From Luteococcus sp038433135 (GTDB lineage: Bacteria > Actinomycetota > Actinomycetes > Propionibacteriales > Propionibacteriaceae): 64,000 nucleotides of DNA. The position numbers were made by a program, and so were the translations under genes. How positions within the stretch are numbered: position 1 is the first letter of the stretch; every line of letters begins with the position of its first letter. The stretch lies in contig NZ_JBCDMV010000019.1 of NCBI RefSeq assembly GCF_038433135.1, forward strand, positions 62,001 to 126,000. The letters are read 5' to 3'. The notes under the pieces are model-generated. The model was not told the DNA's origin. It searched no databases and worked only from the letters and a program-made list of their open reading frames with translations. This document shows positions 36,547 through 44,685 of the stretch, piece after piece.

Positions 36547-36562
36547 CTCCATCTGCCGGGGC

Positions 36563-36576
36563 CTCGACAGGCTCGG
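36563..36576. repeat. Dispersed repeat downstream of gnd
   Basis: CTCGACAGGCTCGG in the intergenic space 48 bases after the gnd stop, followed by two diverged copies of GTCGGGGTTGGGTTCGG. Confidence 0.85.
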
Positions 36577-36623
36577 CCGTCGGGGTTGGGTTCGGCTGAG
36601 CTGTCGGGGTTGGGTTCGGCCCG

Positions 36624-38075
36624 TCAGTGGTTGCCGGCGTCGCCCGCTACTTCGGACTTGTCGCCCGACCACAGGGTGTGGAAGGCGCCCTCGGCGTCGA
36701 CGCGCTGGTAGGTGTGCGCGCCGAAGTAGTCGCGCAGGCCCTGGGTGAGGGCCGCATTCAGCCGCGGCGCACGCACCTGGTCGTAGTAGGCCAGCGCGGA
36801 GCTGAAGCCGGGCACCGGCACCCCGGCGGTGATGGCGGTGGTGATCACCCGTCGCCAGGCATCCTGGCCCTTGGCGAGCTCCGCCTTGATGCTGGGGGCC
36901 TCCAGCAGCGTGATCAGGTTGTTGGCGGCGTACTCATTGCTGATCCGGTCCAGCAGCTTGGCGCGGATGATGCAGCCGTCGCGCCAGATCTTGGCGACGG
37001 CGGCCACGTCGATCTCCCAGCCGTACTCCTTGGCGGCATTGCGGATCTCGTCCAGGCCCTGCGCGTAGGCCACCACCTTGGCGGACCACAGCGCCTGGCG
37101 GATGTCGTCGGTGAAGGCCTTGACGTCGTCGACGAACAGCGAACCGTCCGGGCCCTCCAGCGCGGCCTGCGAGTGCTCACGCAGCTCGGGCGACGAGGAG
37201 ATGGCGCGGGCAAAGACCGCTTCGCTGATGGCATTGACCGGAACCCCCAGCTTGAGGGCGGACTGCACGGTCCAGGTGCCGGTACCCTTCATGCCGGCGG
37301 CGTCGACGATCACGTCCACCAACGCCTTGCCGGTCTTGGCGTCGGTCTGGCGCAGCACCTCGCTGGTGATCTCGATCAGGTAGGAGTCCAGGTCACCGGT
37401 ATTCCACTCGGCAAAGACGTCGGCCATCTGTGCGTTGCTCAGCCCGGCGGCCTTCAGCAGCGTGTAGGCCTCGCCGATGAACTGCATGTCCGCGTACTCG
37501 ATACCGTTGTGCACCATCTTCACGAAGTGCCCGGCGCCGTCGGTGCCGATGTAGGTGCAGCACGGCTCGCCCTCGTACTGCGCGGCGATCTTCTCCAGGA
37601 TGGGGCCGAGCGCCTGGTAGGACTCCTTGGTGCCACCGGGCATCATCGACGGGCCCTCCAGCGCGCCGACCTCGCCGCCGGAGATGCCGCAGCCGACGAA
37701 GTGCAGGCCGGCCTCGCGGACCTTGACCTCGCGTCGGATGGTGTCCTCGTAGAAGGCATTGCCGCCGTCGACGATGATGTCTCCGTCCTCCAGCAGCGGG
37801 ATCAGTTGGTCGATCACCGCGTCGGTGCCCTTGCCGGCCTGCACCATGATGATGATCCGGCGGGGGCGCTCCAGCGACGCGACGAAATCCTCGATCTTCT
37901 CCGACGCGATGAAATTTCCCTCGCTGCCGTGCTGGGCCATCACGTCCTGGGTCTTGGCGAAGGTGCGGTTGTAGATGGCGACGGTGTAGCCCTTGTGCGC
38001 CATGTTGCGGGCCAGGGACGAGCCCATCACGGCCATTCCGATCACTCCGGCGTCGGCCAACTGGGTGGTGGTCAT
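36624..38075 (-). CDS. gnd: 6-phosphogluconate dehydrogenase, decarboxylating
   Basis: Gnd oxidises 6-phosphogluconate to ribulose 5-phosphate with NADP in the pentose phosphate pathway. The 483-residue protein has the Rossmann motif GVIGMAVMGSSLARNMA, the substrate-binding GISGGEVGALEGPSMMPGG and the catalytic segment HFVKMVHNGIEYADMQ with Lys and Asn. Its length is that of the long, NADP-type enzyme. ATG 38075 follows GAGGAGAG. It lies just downstream of an MFS gene in the same direction, at the edge of the sugar-acid region, which fits a role in using gluconate-level intermediates. Confidence 0.96.
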   Translation of the reverse strand: MTTTQLADAGVIGMAVMGSSLARNMAHKGYTVAIYNRTFAKTQDVMAQHGSEGNFIASEKIEDFVASLERPRRIIIMVQAGKGTDAVIDQLIPLLEDGDIIVDGGNAFYEDTIRREVKVREAGLHFVGCGISGGEVGALEGPSMMPGGTKESYQALGPILEKIAAQYEGEPCCTYIGTDGAGHFVKMVHNGIEYADMQFIGEAYTLLKAAGLSNAQMADVFAEWNTGDLDSYLIEITSEVLRQTDAKTGKALVDVIVDAAGMKGTGTWTVQSALKLGVPVNAISEAVFARAISSSPELREHSQAALEGPDGSLFVDDVKAFTDDIRQALWSAKVVAYAQGLDEIRNAAKEYGWEIDVAAVAKIWRDGCIIRAKLLDRISNEYAANNLITLLEAPSIKAELAKGQDAWRRVITTAITAGVPVPGFSSALAYYDQVRAPRLNAALTQGLRDYFGAHTYQRVDAEGAFHTLWSGDKSEVAGDAGNH

Positions 38076-38124
38076 CTCTCTCCTCGGGTTGGGGATGTGG
38101 TTCGTGGGATCAGGGGGTTGGCGC

Positions 38125-39462
38125 TCAGAAGGCGCCCGAAGCGACCAGCTCGGTGCGCTCCGCCTGCAGCGCGACGTCCTTCGGGTAGATCTTGTAGAAG
38201 ATGGTCCAGAAGATGGCATTGGCAATGTAGGGCAGGGTGACGAAGTAGAGCAGGGTGTCCTGCAGGCCGAACTGGTCGGCCAGCCTACCCGTCATCAGAC
38301 TCATGAAGGCGGTCAGTGCTCCCTGGATCAGGCTGAACAGCACCGCGAAGGCGGTGGCGGAGAGTTGGACCGGGGCGACGGAGGAGACCATCGGCAGCAC
38401 GCAGCCGGAGAAGCCGATCGAGAAGACCAGCCCCAGCAGGAAGGCGACCACCAGGTAGGTGCCCTTGTCGAACCGGAACTGGAAGGCGGCGTAGGTGGCG
38501 GCGGCGAACAACAGACAGTAGATCTGGAAGAGCATGATCCGGCCGCGGTCCCCGAACCTCTTCTGGAAGAGGTCGCCCAGGAAGCCACCCAGGAAGGCGG
38601 AGGCCAGCATGCCCAGCTGCATGATCGTGTACAGGTAGGAGGCGTACTTCACGCCCCAGCCCAGATCCTTGGCCCAGAACTTGCCTTGGAAGCCGAACAT
38701 GATCAGCGAGGTGACCATGGGCAGCATCAGGGCCATGCCGACGATGGTGGGGATCTTGAACAGCTTGGGCACGTCGGACCAGCGGAAGACGCCGGAATCC
38801 GGGTCATCGGAGATCCTGGCCTCGGTGCGCTCGGGTTCCTTCACGAAGATCAGGATCAGAATGCCGGAGGTGATGGACAGCGCGCCCATCACGAACATCG
38901 CCCAGCGCCAGCCATTGGGGTTGTCGCCGAACTGGCCCAGGGCCGGGGTGAGCGCCATCCCGATGAAGGCGCTGATGCCGCGCACGGTGCCGAAGGCCTT
39001 GCCTCGCTCGTGCTTGGCGTAGAGGGAGCCCAGCAGGCCATTCATGATCGGCTCGCTGGCCACGGTGCCCACCAGGGCGATGAAGTAGAGGATCCACAGC
39101 TGGGTCCAGGTCTGCGCGAAGCCGGTGGCCAGGGTCCACAGGCCCCACACGCCGGTGACGATGAACAGGATCTTCTTGCGGCCGAAGCGGTCGGCGGCGA
39201 TCGCCCAGGCCGGGCCGAAGGCCATCCGGGCCAGCATGGACAACGAGTTCAAGAAGCCCAGTTCGCTGTTGCCCAGCGAGAAGGCGTTCATGATCTGCGG
39301 GAAGAAGACCTTGGAGACGCCGCCCTCGGTGTTGTCGATGGACTGTGCTGTGGCCAGGGCGACGGCGGCGCCGGTGCGGCCTTGCGGCCGCACGAAGCCC
39401 TGGATGGACGGCGCGATGGCGCCGGTGGTCGGCGTGGCCGCCGGATTGTGGCTGGAAGTCAT
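38125..39462 (-). CDS. MFS sugar or sugar-acid transporter
   Basis: The 445-residue protein has twelve helices and the A-motif AADRFGRKKILF. The start carries a 30-residue polar extension. Motifs such as FGTVRGISAFIGMALTPALG and KEPERTEARISDDPD in the central loop resemble MFS sugar or acid symporters, without a defined substrate. ATG 39462 follows GAAAGG. It is divergent from the isomerase/oxidoreductase operon and the space between contains the shared 17-bp motif, so import of that operon's substrate is the best guess. gnd follows 49 bases downstream. Confidence 0.82.
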   Translation of the reverse strand: MTSSHNPAATPTTGAIAPSIQGFVRPQGRTGAAVALATAQSIDNTEGGVSKVFFPQIMNAFSLGNSELGFLNSLSMLARMAFGPAWAIAADRFGRKKILFIVTGVWGLWTLATGFAQTWTQLWILYFIALVGTVASEPIMNGLLGSLYAKHERGKAFGTVRGISAFIGMALTPALGQFGDNPNGWRWAMFVMGALSITSGILILIFVKEPERTEARISDDPDSGVFRWSDVPKLFKIPTIVGMALMLPMVTSLIMFGFQGKFWAKDLGWGVKYASYLYTIMQLGMLASAFLGGFLGDLFQKRFGDRGRIMLFQIYCLLFAAATYAAFQFRFDKGTYLVVAFLLGLVFSIGFSGCVLPMVSSVAPVQLSATAFAVLFSLIQGALTAFMSLMTGRLADQFGLQDTLLYFVTLPYIANAIFWTIFYKIYPKDVALQAERTELVASGAF

Positions 39463-39610
39463 GTTGTTGCCTTTCGGCTCGCGACGGTGCGAGGACGGGT
39501 GATGGCTCGATCATTGCCGGGCAGGCACTCGCGGGCAGGCATGTTGCCGGAAGTTGTCTCTCGTCTTCCGGCCGCCCAGCGGGCCGCGCGGCCCCGATCC
39601 GGGCGGCCGG

Positions 39611-39627
39611 TGCAACAGGCTGCAACG
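39611..39627 (+). promoter_or_regulatory. Shared 17-bp motif, site 1 (MFS / isomerase operon)
   Basis: TGCAACAGGCTGCAACG consists of two direct GCAAC half-sites ten bases apart. It lies 88 bases before the isomerase start and 148 bases before the divergent MFS start. Related sites occur at 48384, 51267 and 62705. Confidence 0.5.
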
Positions 39628-39715
39628 ACCGGGTCCGCCCCGGCCCGCTGGTTAGGGTGGGGAGCGAGGCAAGGGCAACCGACCTCCTGCCCAACGATGA
39701 CGATGGGAGCGCACC

Positions 39716-40543
39716 ATGTGGACCCTCACCGGTTTCGCCGACGAGATCAGCGATGACTTCGCCGAGCAGCTGGCCCTGCTGACCAAGCTGGGGGTGAAGT
39801 ACCTGGAATTCCGCTCGGCCTGGGGGCAGAACATCCTGTTGCTCAACCAGGAACAACTGGCCACCGCCAAGCAGATGTTGGATGACGCCGGGATCGGGGT
39901 CAGCTCCATCGGTTCACCCGTCGGCAAGCAGCTGATCACCGATCCGGTGGAGGAGCACGTCGCCGGCATGAAGCATGCCGTTGACCTGGCGCACTACTTC
40001 GGCGCCCGCTACATCCGCGGCTTCAGCTTCTTCATGCCCGAGGGCGAGGATCCGGACAGCCACCGCGACGAGGTGCTGCGCCGGATGCGGCTGTTCGTCG
40101 AGATCGCCGAGGCGGGTGACGTGGTGCTGTTGCACGAGAACGAGAAGGACATCTACGGCGACATCCCGCGTCGCTGCCTGGACCTGGTGACCAGCATCGA
40201 TTCGCCGCACTTCAAGGCGATCATCGACCCCGCCAACTATGTGCAGTGCGACGTCAGGCCCTTCGACGAGGCCTACCCGCTGATGCGCGAGCACACCGTC
40301 TACATGCACATGAAGGACGCCGTGATGGGCACCCCGCAGGTGGTCCCGGTGGGGGAGGGCGACGGGCAGGTGGCCGAGATCCTGCAAGCCCTGCACGAGT
40401 CCGGCTTCGACGGCTTCTTCTCGATCGAGCCGCACCTGGGTGACTACACCGCCTGGGGCGCGATGAGTGGCCCGGAGTTGTGGACCAAGGCGCACACCGC
40501 GCTGGTCGGCCTGATGGACGCCGAAGGGGTCGACCACCGATGA
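39716..40543 (+). CDS. Sugar phosphate isomerase/epimerase-like TIM-barrel protein (1)
   Basis: The 275-residue protein belongs to the AP-endonuclease-2/xylose isomerase-like TIM barrels. Candidate metal ligands are in the right strands: Glu in HENEKDIYGD, Asp in IIDPANYVQ, His in MHMKDA and Glu in FSIEPHLG. Such enzymes interconvert keto and aldo sugars or act on 3-keto-glycosides. It is the first gene of an operon of four (isomerase, two Gfo/Idh oxidoreductases, second isomerase); the next gene overlaps by four bases. That combination is typical of inositol or 3-keto-sugar catabolism. The exact substrate is unknown. Confidence 0.85.
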   Translation: MWTLTGFADEISDDFAEQLALLTKLGVKYLEFRSAWGQNILLLNQEQLATAKQMLDDAGIGVSSIGSPVGKQLITDPVEEHVAGMKHAVDLAHYFGARYIRGFSFFMPEGEDPDSHRDEVLRRMRLFVEIAEAGDVVLLHENEKDIYGDIPRRCLDLVTSIDSPHFKAIIDPANYVQCDVRPFDEAYPLMREHTVYMHMKDAVMGTPQVVPVGEGDGQVAEILQALHESGFDGFFSIEPHLGDYTAWGAMSGPELWTKAHTALVGLMDAEGVDHR

Positions 40544-41589
40544 CCACGGCCGTCATCGTCGGCTGCGGTGATGTCGCAAGCGTGCATTTCGAGGCCGTGC
40601 AGGCGCTCGGCATCACGCTGCTCGCCGTCGTCGACACCGACCCCGTCGTGCTCAGGCGCACCGCCGGACGGCTGCAGACGCTGGGTGTGATTGTCCCGGG
40701 CCTGGGCAGCGTCGACGAACTGCTGGCCGCGATCGACGCGGGCGCCATCGCGCGGCCGGACGTGGTGCACGTCACCACCCCGCACCACCAGCACGCGCCC
40801 GTCACCGTGCCCCTGCTGGCCGCCGGGCTCAACGTGATCCAGGAGAAGCCGCTGGCCAACACCCTGGTTGCTGGCCAGGAGCTCGTCGAGGCCGCGGCGA
40901 ACGCCTCCGGCAGGCTCGGTGTCTGCTTCCAGAACCGCTACAACGCAGGAAACCAGGCCCTGAAGAAGGTCCTGGAGGACGGAGAACTGGGGGAGGTACT
41001 GGGGGCCTACGCCTCCGTGGTGTGGACCCGCACCCCGGACTACTACCAGGCCAAGCCATGGCGGGGCCGGTGGGACCAGGCCGGGGGTGGCCTGCTGATC
41101 AACCAGGCGCTGCACACCCTGGACCTGCTGCAGTGGTTCCTCGGGGATCCCACCGAGGTCCGGGGCAACGCCGCCACCATCAAGTACCGCGACGTGATCG
41201 AGGTTGAGGACAGCGCGCAGACCCTGTTCACCCACCCGGCGCATGGGGACCAGCCGGAGGTCACCAGCACCTTCGTCGGCAGCCTCACCAATGCCGTGCA
41301 CCGCAATGTGGAGGTGGAGATCTACGGCAGCTTGGGCACCGCCACCATGGCCGACGGACTGCACGTGCGCCTGGCCGGCGGCCGCAGCTATGACGTCGCC
41401 GAGCGCGTGGTGCCCACCACCGGCCGCAGCTACTGGGGAATGAGCCACCAGTTGCTGATCGAGGACTTCCACCGGCAGCTCGGCTCCCCGGAGCCCTTCT
41501 GGATCGGTGCCGAGGAGGCGATGGCCTCCCTGCGGATGCTCAAGCGCGTCTATGCCGACACCTGGCCCCACACCACAGACCACCAGTGA
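40540..41589 (+). CDS. Gfo/Idh/MocA-family oxidoreductase (1)
   Basis: The 349-residue NAD(P)-dependent protein has an N-terminal Rossmann fold (AVIVGCGDVASVHFEA), the EKP motif in VIQEKPLANTL and the catalytic His in GGGLLINQALHTLDLLQW. Members oxidise sugars, inositols or sugar acids at a hydroxyl group. ATG 40540 overlaps the isomerase stop, so translation is coupled. It is distinct from the next oxidoreductase; two different ones in tandem suggest sequential redox steps, as in 3-keto-sugar pathways. Confidence 0.88.
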   Translation: MTTAVIVGCGDVASVHFEAVQALGITLLAVVDTDPVVLRRTAGRLQTLGVIVPGLGSVDELLAAIDAGAIARPDVVHVTTPHHQHAPVTVPLLAAGLNVIQEKPLANTLVAGQELVEAAANASGRLGVCFQNRYNAGNQALKKVLEDGELGEVLGAYASVVWTRTPDYYQAKPWRGRWDQAGGGLLINQALHTLDLLQWFLGDPTEVRGNAATIKYRDVIEVEDSAQTLFTHPAHGDQPEVTSTFVGSLTNAVHRNVEVEIYGSLGTATMADGLHVRLAGGRSYDVAERVVPTTGRSYWGMSHQLLIEDFHRQLGSPEPFWIGAEEAMASLRMLKRVYADTWPHTTDHQ

Positions 41590-41603
41590 TCCAAGGAGAA
41601 ACC

Positions 41604-42770
41604 ATGACGGAAAAGCAGTTGCGACTGGGCATCATCGGCCTGGGAGCCGAGGGCGGCATGTACGCCACTTTCATCGACGAGGGGCGCGTGCCCGGCATGA
41701 GCGTCGGGGCGATCTGCGACATCGACGAGACGAAGAAGGGCCGCGCCGACGAGCTGGGCGTGCCCTTCCACACCGACTACGTGGAGATGCTGGAGTCCGG
41801 CGAGGTGGACGCGGTGGTGACCACCGTCCCGCACTACCTGCACCCCGAGATGGGAATTGCCGCGCTGCAGCGTGACATCCACGCCCTGGTGGAGAAGCCC
41901 GTCGGCGTCTACACCAAGCAGGCCCGGGAATTGATCGACTACGCCGCCTCCAAGCCGGAGCTGGTCTTCGGTGTCTTCTTCAACCAGCGCACCAATCCGC
42001 TGTACAAGGACATCAAGGCGATCCTGGACTCCGGGGAGCTGGGCGCGTTGCGGCACACGTCGTGGATCATCACCACCTGGTGGCGTCCGCAGGGTTACTA
42101 CGAGCAGTCCGCCTGGCGCGCCACCTGGGGTGGCGAGGGTGGCGGCGTGCTGGTGAACCAGGCCCCGCACCAGCTGGACCTGTGGCAGTGGCTGTGCGGC
42201 GTGCCGCAGAGCGTCTTCGCCAAGTGCGCCTTCGGCTTCAGGCGGGACATCGTGGTGGAGGACGAGGTGAACGCGCTGGTGGACTTCGGCAACGGCGCCA
42301 CCGGGCACTTCATGACCGCCACCCATGACATCGCCGGCACCGACCGGCTGGAGATCCTGTGCGACAAGGGCAAGATCGTCGTCGACAATTCCAAGACCCT
42401 GACCGTCACCAAGCTGACCGAACCCGAGCAGGAGTTCAGCAAGGGCATGTCCATGGAGGAGGTCGGCAAGTTGTTCAAGGGCGAGCTGGATCTGTCTGAC
42501 GTGATGAGCAGCCACACCCGGGACTACGAGTCGGTCTGGGGAGCCCAGCACCAGGAGGTGCTGCGCAACTTCGCCGCGGCCGTGCTGGACGGGGAGGAGT
42601 TGCTGGCCCCCGGCGCCGACGGCATCCACGGGGTGCGGCTGGCCAATGCGATCCACCTGTCGGCCTGGACCGGCGAGGAGGTCAGCATCACCGACTTCGA
42701 CGAGCCGCGTTACCTGGCCGAGCTGAACAAGCGGATCCGTGCCGAGGGCACCTTCGCGGAGAGGAACTGA
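41604..42770 (+). CDS. Gfo/Idh/MocA-family oxidoreductase (2)
   Basis: The 388-residue protein has the Rossmann start LRLGIIGLGAEGGMYATFID, EKP in LVEKPVGVYTK and the catalytic region GGGVLVNQAPHQLDLWQW. The Trp-rich substrate loop (STSWIITTWWRPQGYYEQ-like) and length are typical of enzymes acting on larger or glycosidic substrates. ATG 41604 follows AAGGAG. It lies 14 bases after the first oxidoreductase and two bases before the second isomerase, so all four genes form one transcript. Confidence 0.88.
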   Translation: MTEKQLRLGIIGLGAEGGMYATFIDEGRVPGMSVGAICDIDETKKGRADELGVPFHTDYVEMLESGEVDAVVTTVPHYLHPEMGIAALQRDIHALVEKPVGVYTKQARELIDYAASKPELVFGVFFNQRTNPLYKDIKAILDSGELGALRHTSWIITTWWRPQGYYEQSAWRATWGGEGGGVLVNQAPHQLDLWQWLCGVPQSVFAKCAFGFRRDIVVEDEVNALVDFGNGATGHFMTATHDIAGTDRLEILCDKGKIVVDNSKTLTVTKLTEPEQEFSKGMSMEEVGKLFKGELDLSDVMSSHTRDYESVWGAQHQEVLRNFAAAVLDGEELLAPGADGIHGVRLANAIHLSAWTGEEVSITDFDEPRYLAELNKRIRAEGTFAERN

Positions 42771-42771
42771 C

Positions 42772-43620
42772 ATGGCGACGCTCGGCGTGCAGATGATGAT
42801 GCTGAAGGACAAGGTGGCCGAACAGGGCATGTGGCCGGTCCTGGAGCAGATCGCGGAGCTTGACCTGGTGGGGCTGGAGGTGAGCCAGATCCCGATGGAC
42901 GAGGCCAATACCGCAGCCCTGGAACGCGGCATCAAGGAACTGGGCCTGCGGGTGGGGGCCCTGTCGGTTGCCCTCAAGCCCGGACCCGTCGCCACCGGTG
43001 ACAACCTGGCGGAGCACTTCGACAAGGTGGTCGCCGACTGCCGTCGGCTCGGGTGCAACTACGTGCGGATCGGCATGATGCCGTTCACCGCGATGGCCTC
43101 CAAGCTGGCCTGCGAGCAATGGGCAGCCGAGTGCGAGCAGGCGGCCCAGAAGCTGGCCGCGGAGGGCATCACGCTGTGCTACCACAACCACCACGTGGAC
43201 CTGGCGCAGTTCGATGGCGAGCGCATCTTCGACATCGTGCGGCGCGTCGCCCCGAGCGTGAACTTCGAGGTCGACCTGCACTGGGTGCAGCGCGGCGGCA
43301 TGAATCCGCTGGAGATGCTGGAGCAGTACGCCGGAGTGTGCAACATCATCCACGTCAAGGACTTCCGCGTGGTGCCGCTTCCCGAGACGGCCATGGGTCT
43401 GCTCGAGGAGGGCAGGATGGCGGAGTTCATGCAGGCCTTCACCGGCCTGGCCCAGTTTGCCGAGGTGGGCCAGGGCAACATGAACTGGCCCAAGCTGCTG
43501 CCCGCGGCCATCGACGCGGGAGCGGAGTGGTTCTTCATCGAGCAGGACGACACCTACGGACGTGATCCCTTCGACTGCCTGAGGGAGTCCCGCGAATACC
43601 TGAAGCGGATCGGTTACTGA
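42772..43620 (+). CDS. Sugar phosphate isomerase/epimerase-like TIM-barrel protein (2)
   Basis: The 282-residue TIM-barrel protein has metal-site candidates in LCYHNHHVDLAQF, VDLHWVQRGG, IIHVKDFRVV and FFIEQDDTYG. The YHNHH element is common in IolE/IolI-like and 3-keto-glycoside enzymes. It is the last gene of the operon; a terminator hairpin follows, then the LacI-family regulator. Ribosome site GAGAGGAAC precedes ATG 42772. It shares fold but little sequence with the first isomerase at 39716. Confidence 0.85.
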   Translation: MATLGVQMMMLKDKVAEQGMWPVLEQIAELDLVGLEVSQIPMDEANTAALERGIKELGLRVGALSVALKPGPVATGDNLAEHFDKVVADCRRLGCNYVRIGMMPFTAMASKLACEQWAAECEQAAQKLAAEGITLCYHNHHVDLAQFDGERIFDIVRRVAPSVNFEVDLHWVQRGGMNPLEMLEQYAGVCNIIHVKDFRVVPLPETAMGLLEEGRMAEFMQAFTGLAQFAEVGQGNMNWPKLLPAAIDAGAEWFFIEQDDTYGRDPFDCLRESREYLKRIGY

Positions 43621-43633
43621 ACCGGGGGGATCA

Positions 43634-43663
43634 CGCGGGGCCCTGCCATGCCGGGGCCCTGCG
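43634..43663 (+). terminator. Terminator after the isomerase/oxidoreductase operon
   Basis: CGCGGGGCCC (43634-43643) pairs with GGGCCCTGCG (43654-43663) with one G-T wobble and a 10-base loop, between the operon and the LacI gene. Confidence 0.75.
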
Positions 43664-43667
43664 TGGG

Positions 43668-43680
43668 TAGGATGCGCTCC
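43668..43680 (+). promoter_or_regulatory. Leaderless promoter of the LacI-family gene
   Basis: TAGGAT (43668-43673), then seven bases, then ATG at 43681. Confidence 0.55.
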
Positions 43681-44685
43681 ATGTCGAAGGTGACCATCTA
43701 CGACGTGGCACGAGAGGCCGGCGTCTCCGCATCCACGGTCTCGCGCGCCTTCTCGCGCCCGGGACGGGTGAGCAATGCCACCGCCCAGCGGATCCGGCAA
43801 GTGGCCGAGGAGCTCGGCTACCGGGCCGAACCGATGGTCGTGACGCCCGCGGTGAGTCGCCAGCGCACCCGCACCATTGGGCTGGCCGTCTCCGACATCA
43901 CCAATCCCTTCTACTTCGGGATCATCCGCGGCGCCGAGAAGGGCGCGGTGGCCTTGGACCGCAGCGTGATGCTGGTGGACACGCAGGAATCGGAGAGTCT
44001 GGAGCGTTCGATCCTGAACCGGACCCTGCCGCTGATCGACGGCCTGGTGATCGCCAGTTCCCGGGTGGACGACACCAAGCTTCGCCAGATGGCCAAGGAG
44101 ATCCCGGTGATGATGCTCAACCGGGTGGTGCAGGGCCTGCCGTCGATCATCCCGGACAGTGCCCGGGGGATGCGACGGGCCGTGGAGCACCTGACCAGCC
44201 TGGGGCACCGCGCCATCTGGTACGCGGCCGGCCCCGAAGCTTCCTGGGCCGATGGGGCTCGCTACCGGGCCTTCCGGGAGGCGGCGCACGAACTGGTCTT
44301 CGCCGAGCACCGGATCGGCCCCTTCCAGCCCACGCTGGCGGGCGGCGCGAAGGCGGCCGACGTGCTGCTGGAGCGCGGGGCGACGGCCGTGGTGGCCTAC
44401 AACGACCTGATGGCGCTGGGCATGATGCGCCGCCTGCGGGAACGTGGCGTCGACATTCCCGGCGAGATCAGCATCGTCGGCTTCGACGACTCCTTCGGAA
44501 GTGACCTGGTCACTCCTCGGTTGACGACGGTCGCCGCCCCGCTGGTCCGGCTGGGGGAGCTGGCCATGGTCAATGTCGTCGCCATGACCGAGGGCAAGCA
44601 GTGGCGGGGCAGTGAACCCATCGTCGTGCCCGTCGCCTTCCGCGAGCGGGAGTCCACGGCCCCGCCGAGGCCTACTTCAGCTTGA
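43681..44685 (+). CDS. LacI-family transcriptional regulator
   Basis: The 334-residue regulator begins MSKVTIYDVAREAGVSASTV, the LacI helix-turn-helix, with SRAFSRPGRVSNATAQRIR and the hinge after it. A periplasmic-binding-like sugar domain follows (TIGLAVSDITNPFYFGIIRG, ATAVVAYNDLMALGMMRRLR, ISIVGFDDSF). It sits directly downstream of the isomerase operon and is convergent with larA, their 3' ends overlapping by 14 bases. It is the obvious candidate to bind the shared 17-bp motif, although that motif is a direct rather than inverted repeat, which is unusual for LacI proteins. Confidence 0.93.
   Translation: MSKVTIYDVAREAGVSASTVSRAFSRPGRVSNATAQRIRQVAEELGYRAEPMVVTPAVSRQRTRTIGLAVSDITNPFYFGIIRGAEKGAVALDRSVMLVDTQESESLERSILNRTLPLIDGLVIASSRVDDTKLRQMAKEIPVMMLNRVVQGLPSIIPDSARGMRRAVEHLTSLGHRAIWYAAGPEASWADGARYRAFREAAHELVFAEHRIGPFQPTLAGGAKAADVLLERGATAVVAYNDLMALGMMRRLRERGVDIPGEISIVGFDDSFGSDLVTPRLTTVAAPLVRLGELAMVNVVAMTEGKQWRGSEPIVVPVAFRERESTAPPRPTSA

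Noticed and set aside
37993..39756. 587-codon plus-strand frame over the MFS gene
   Set aside because: The opposite strand encodes a clear twelve-helix transporter; the plus frame is polar and repetitive, with no family.
44672..44685. Overlap of the lacI and larA 3' ends as evidence of a misannotated end
   Set aside because: Both frames have sensible C-termini and normal family lengths; short convergent overlaps are ordinary.
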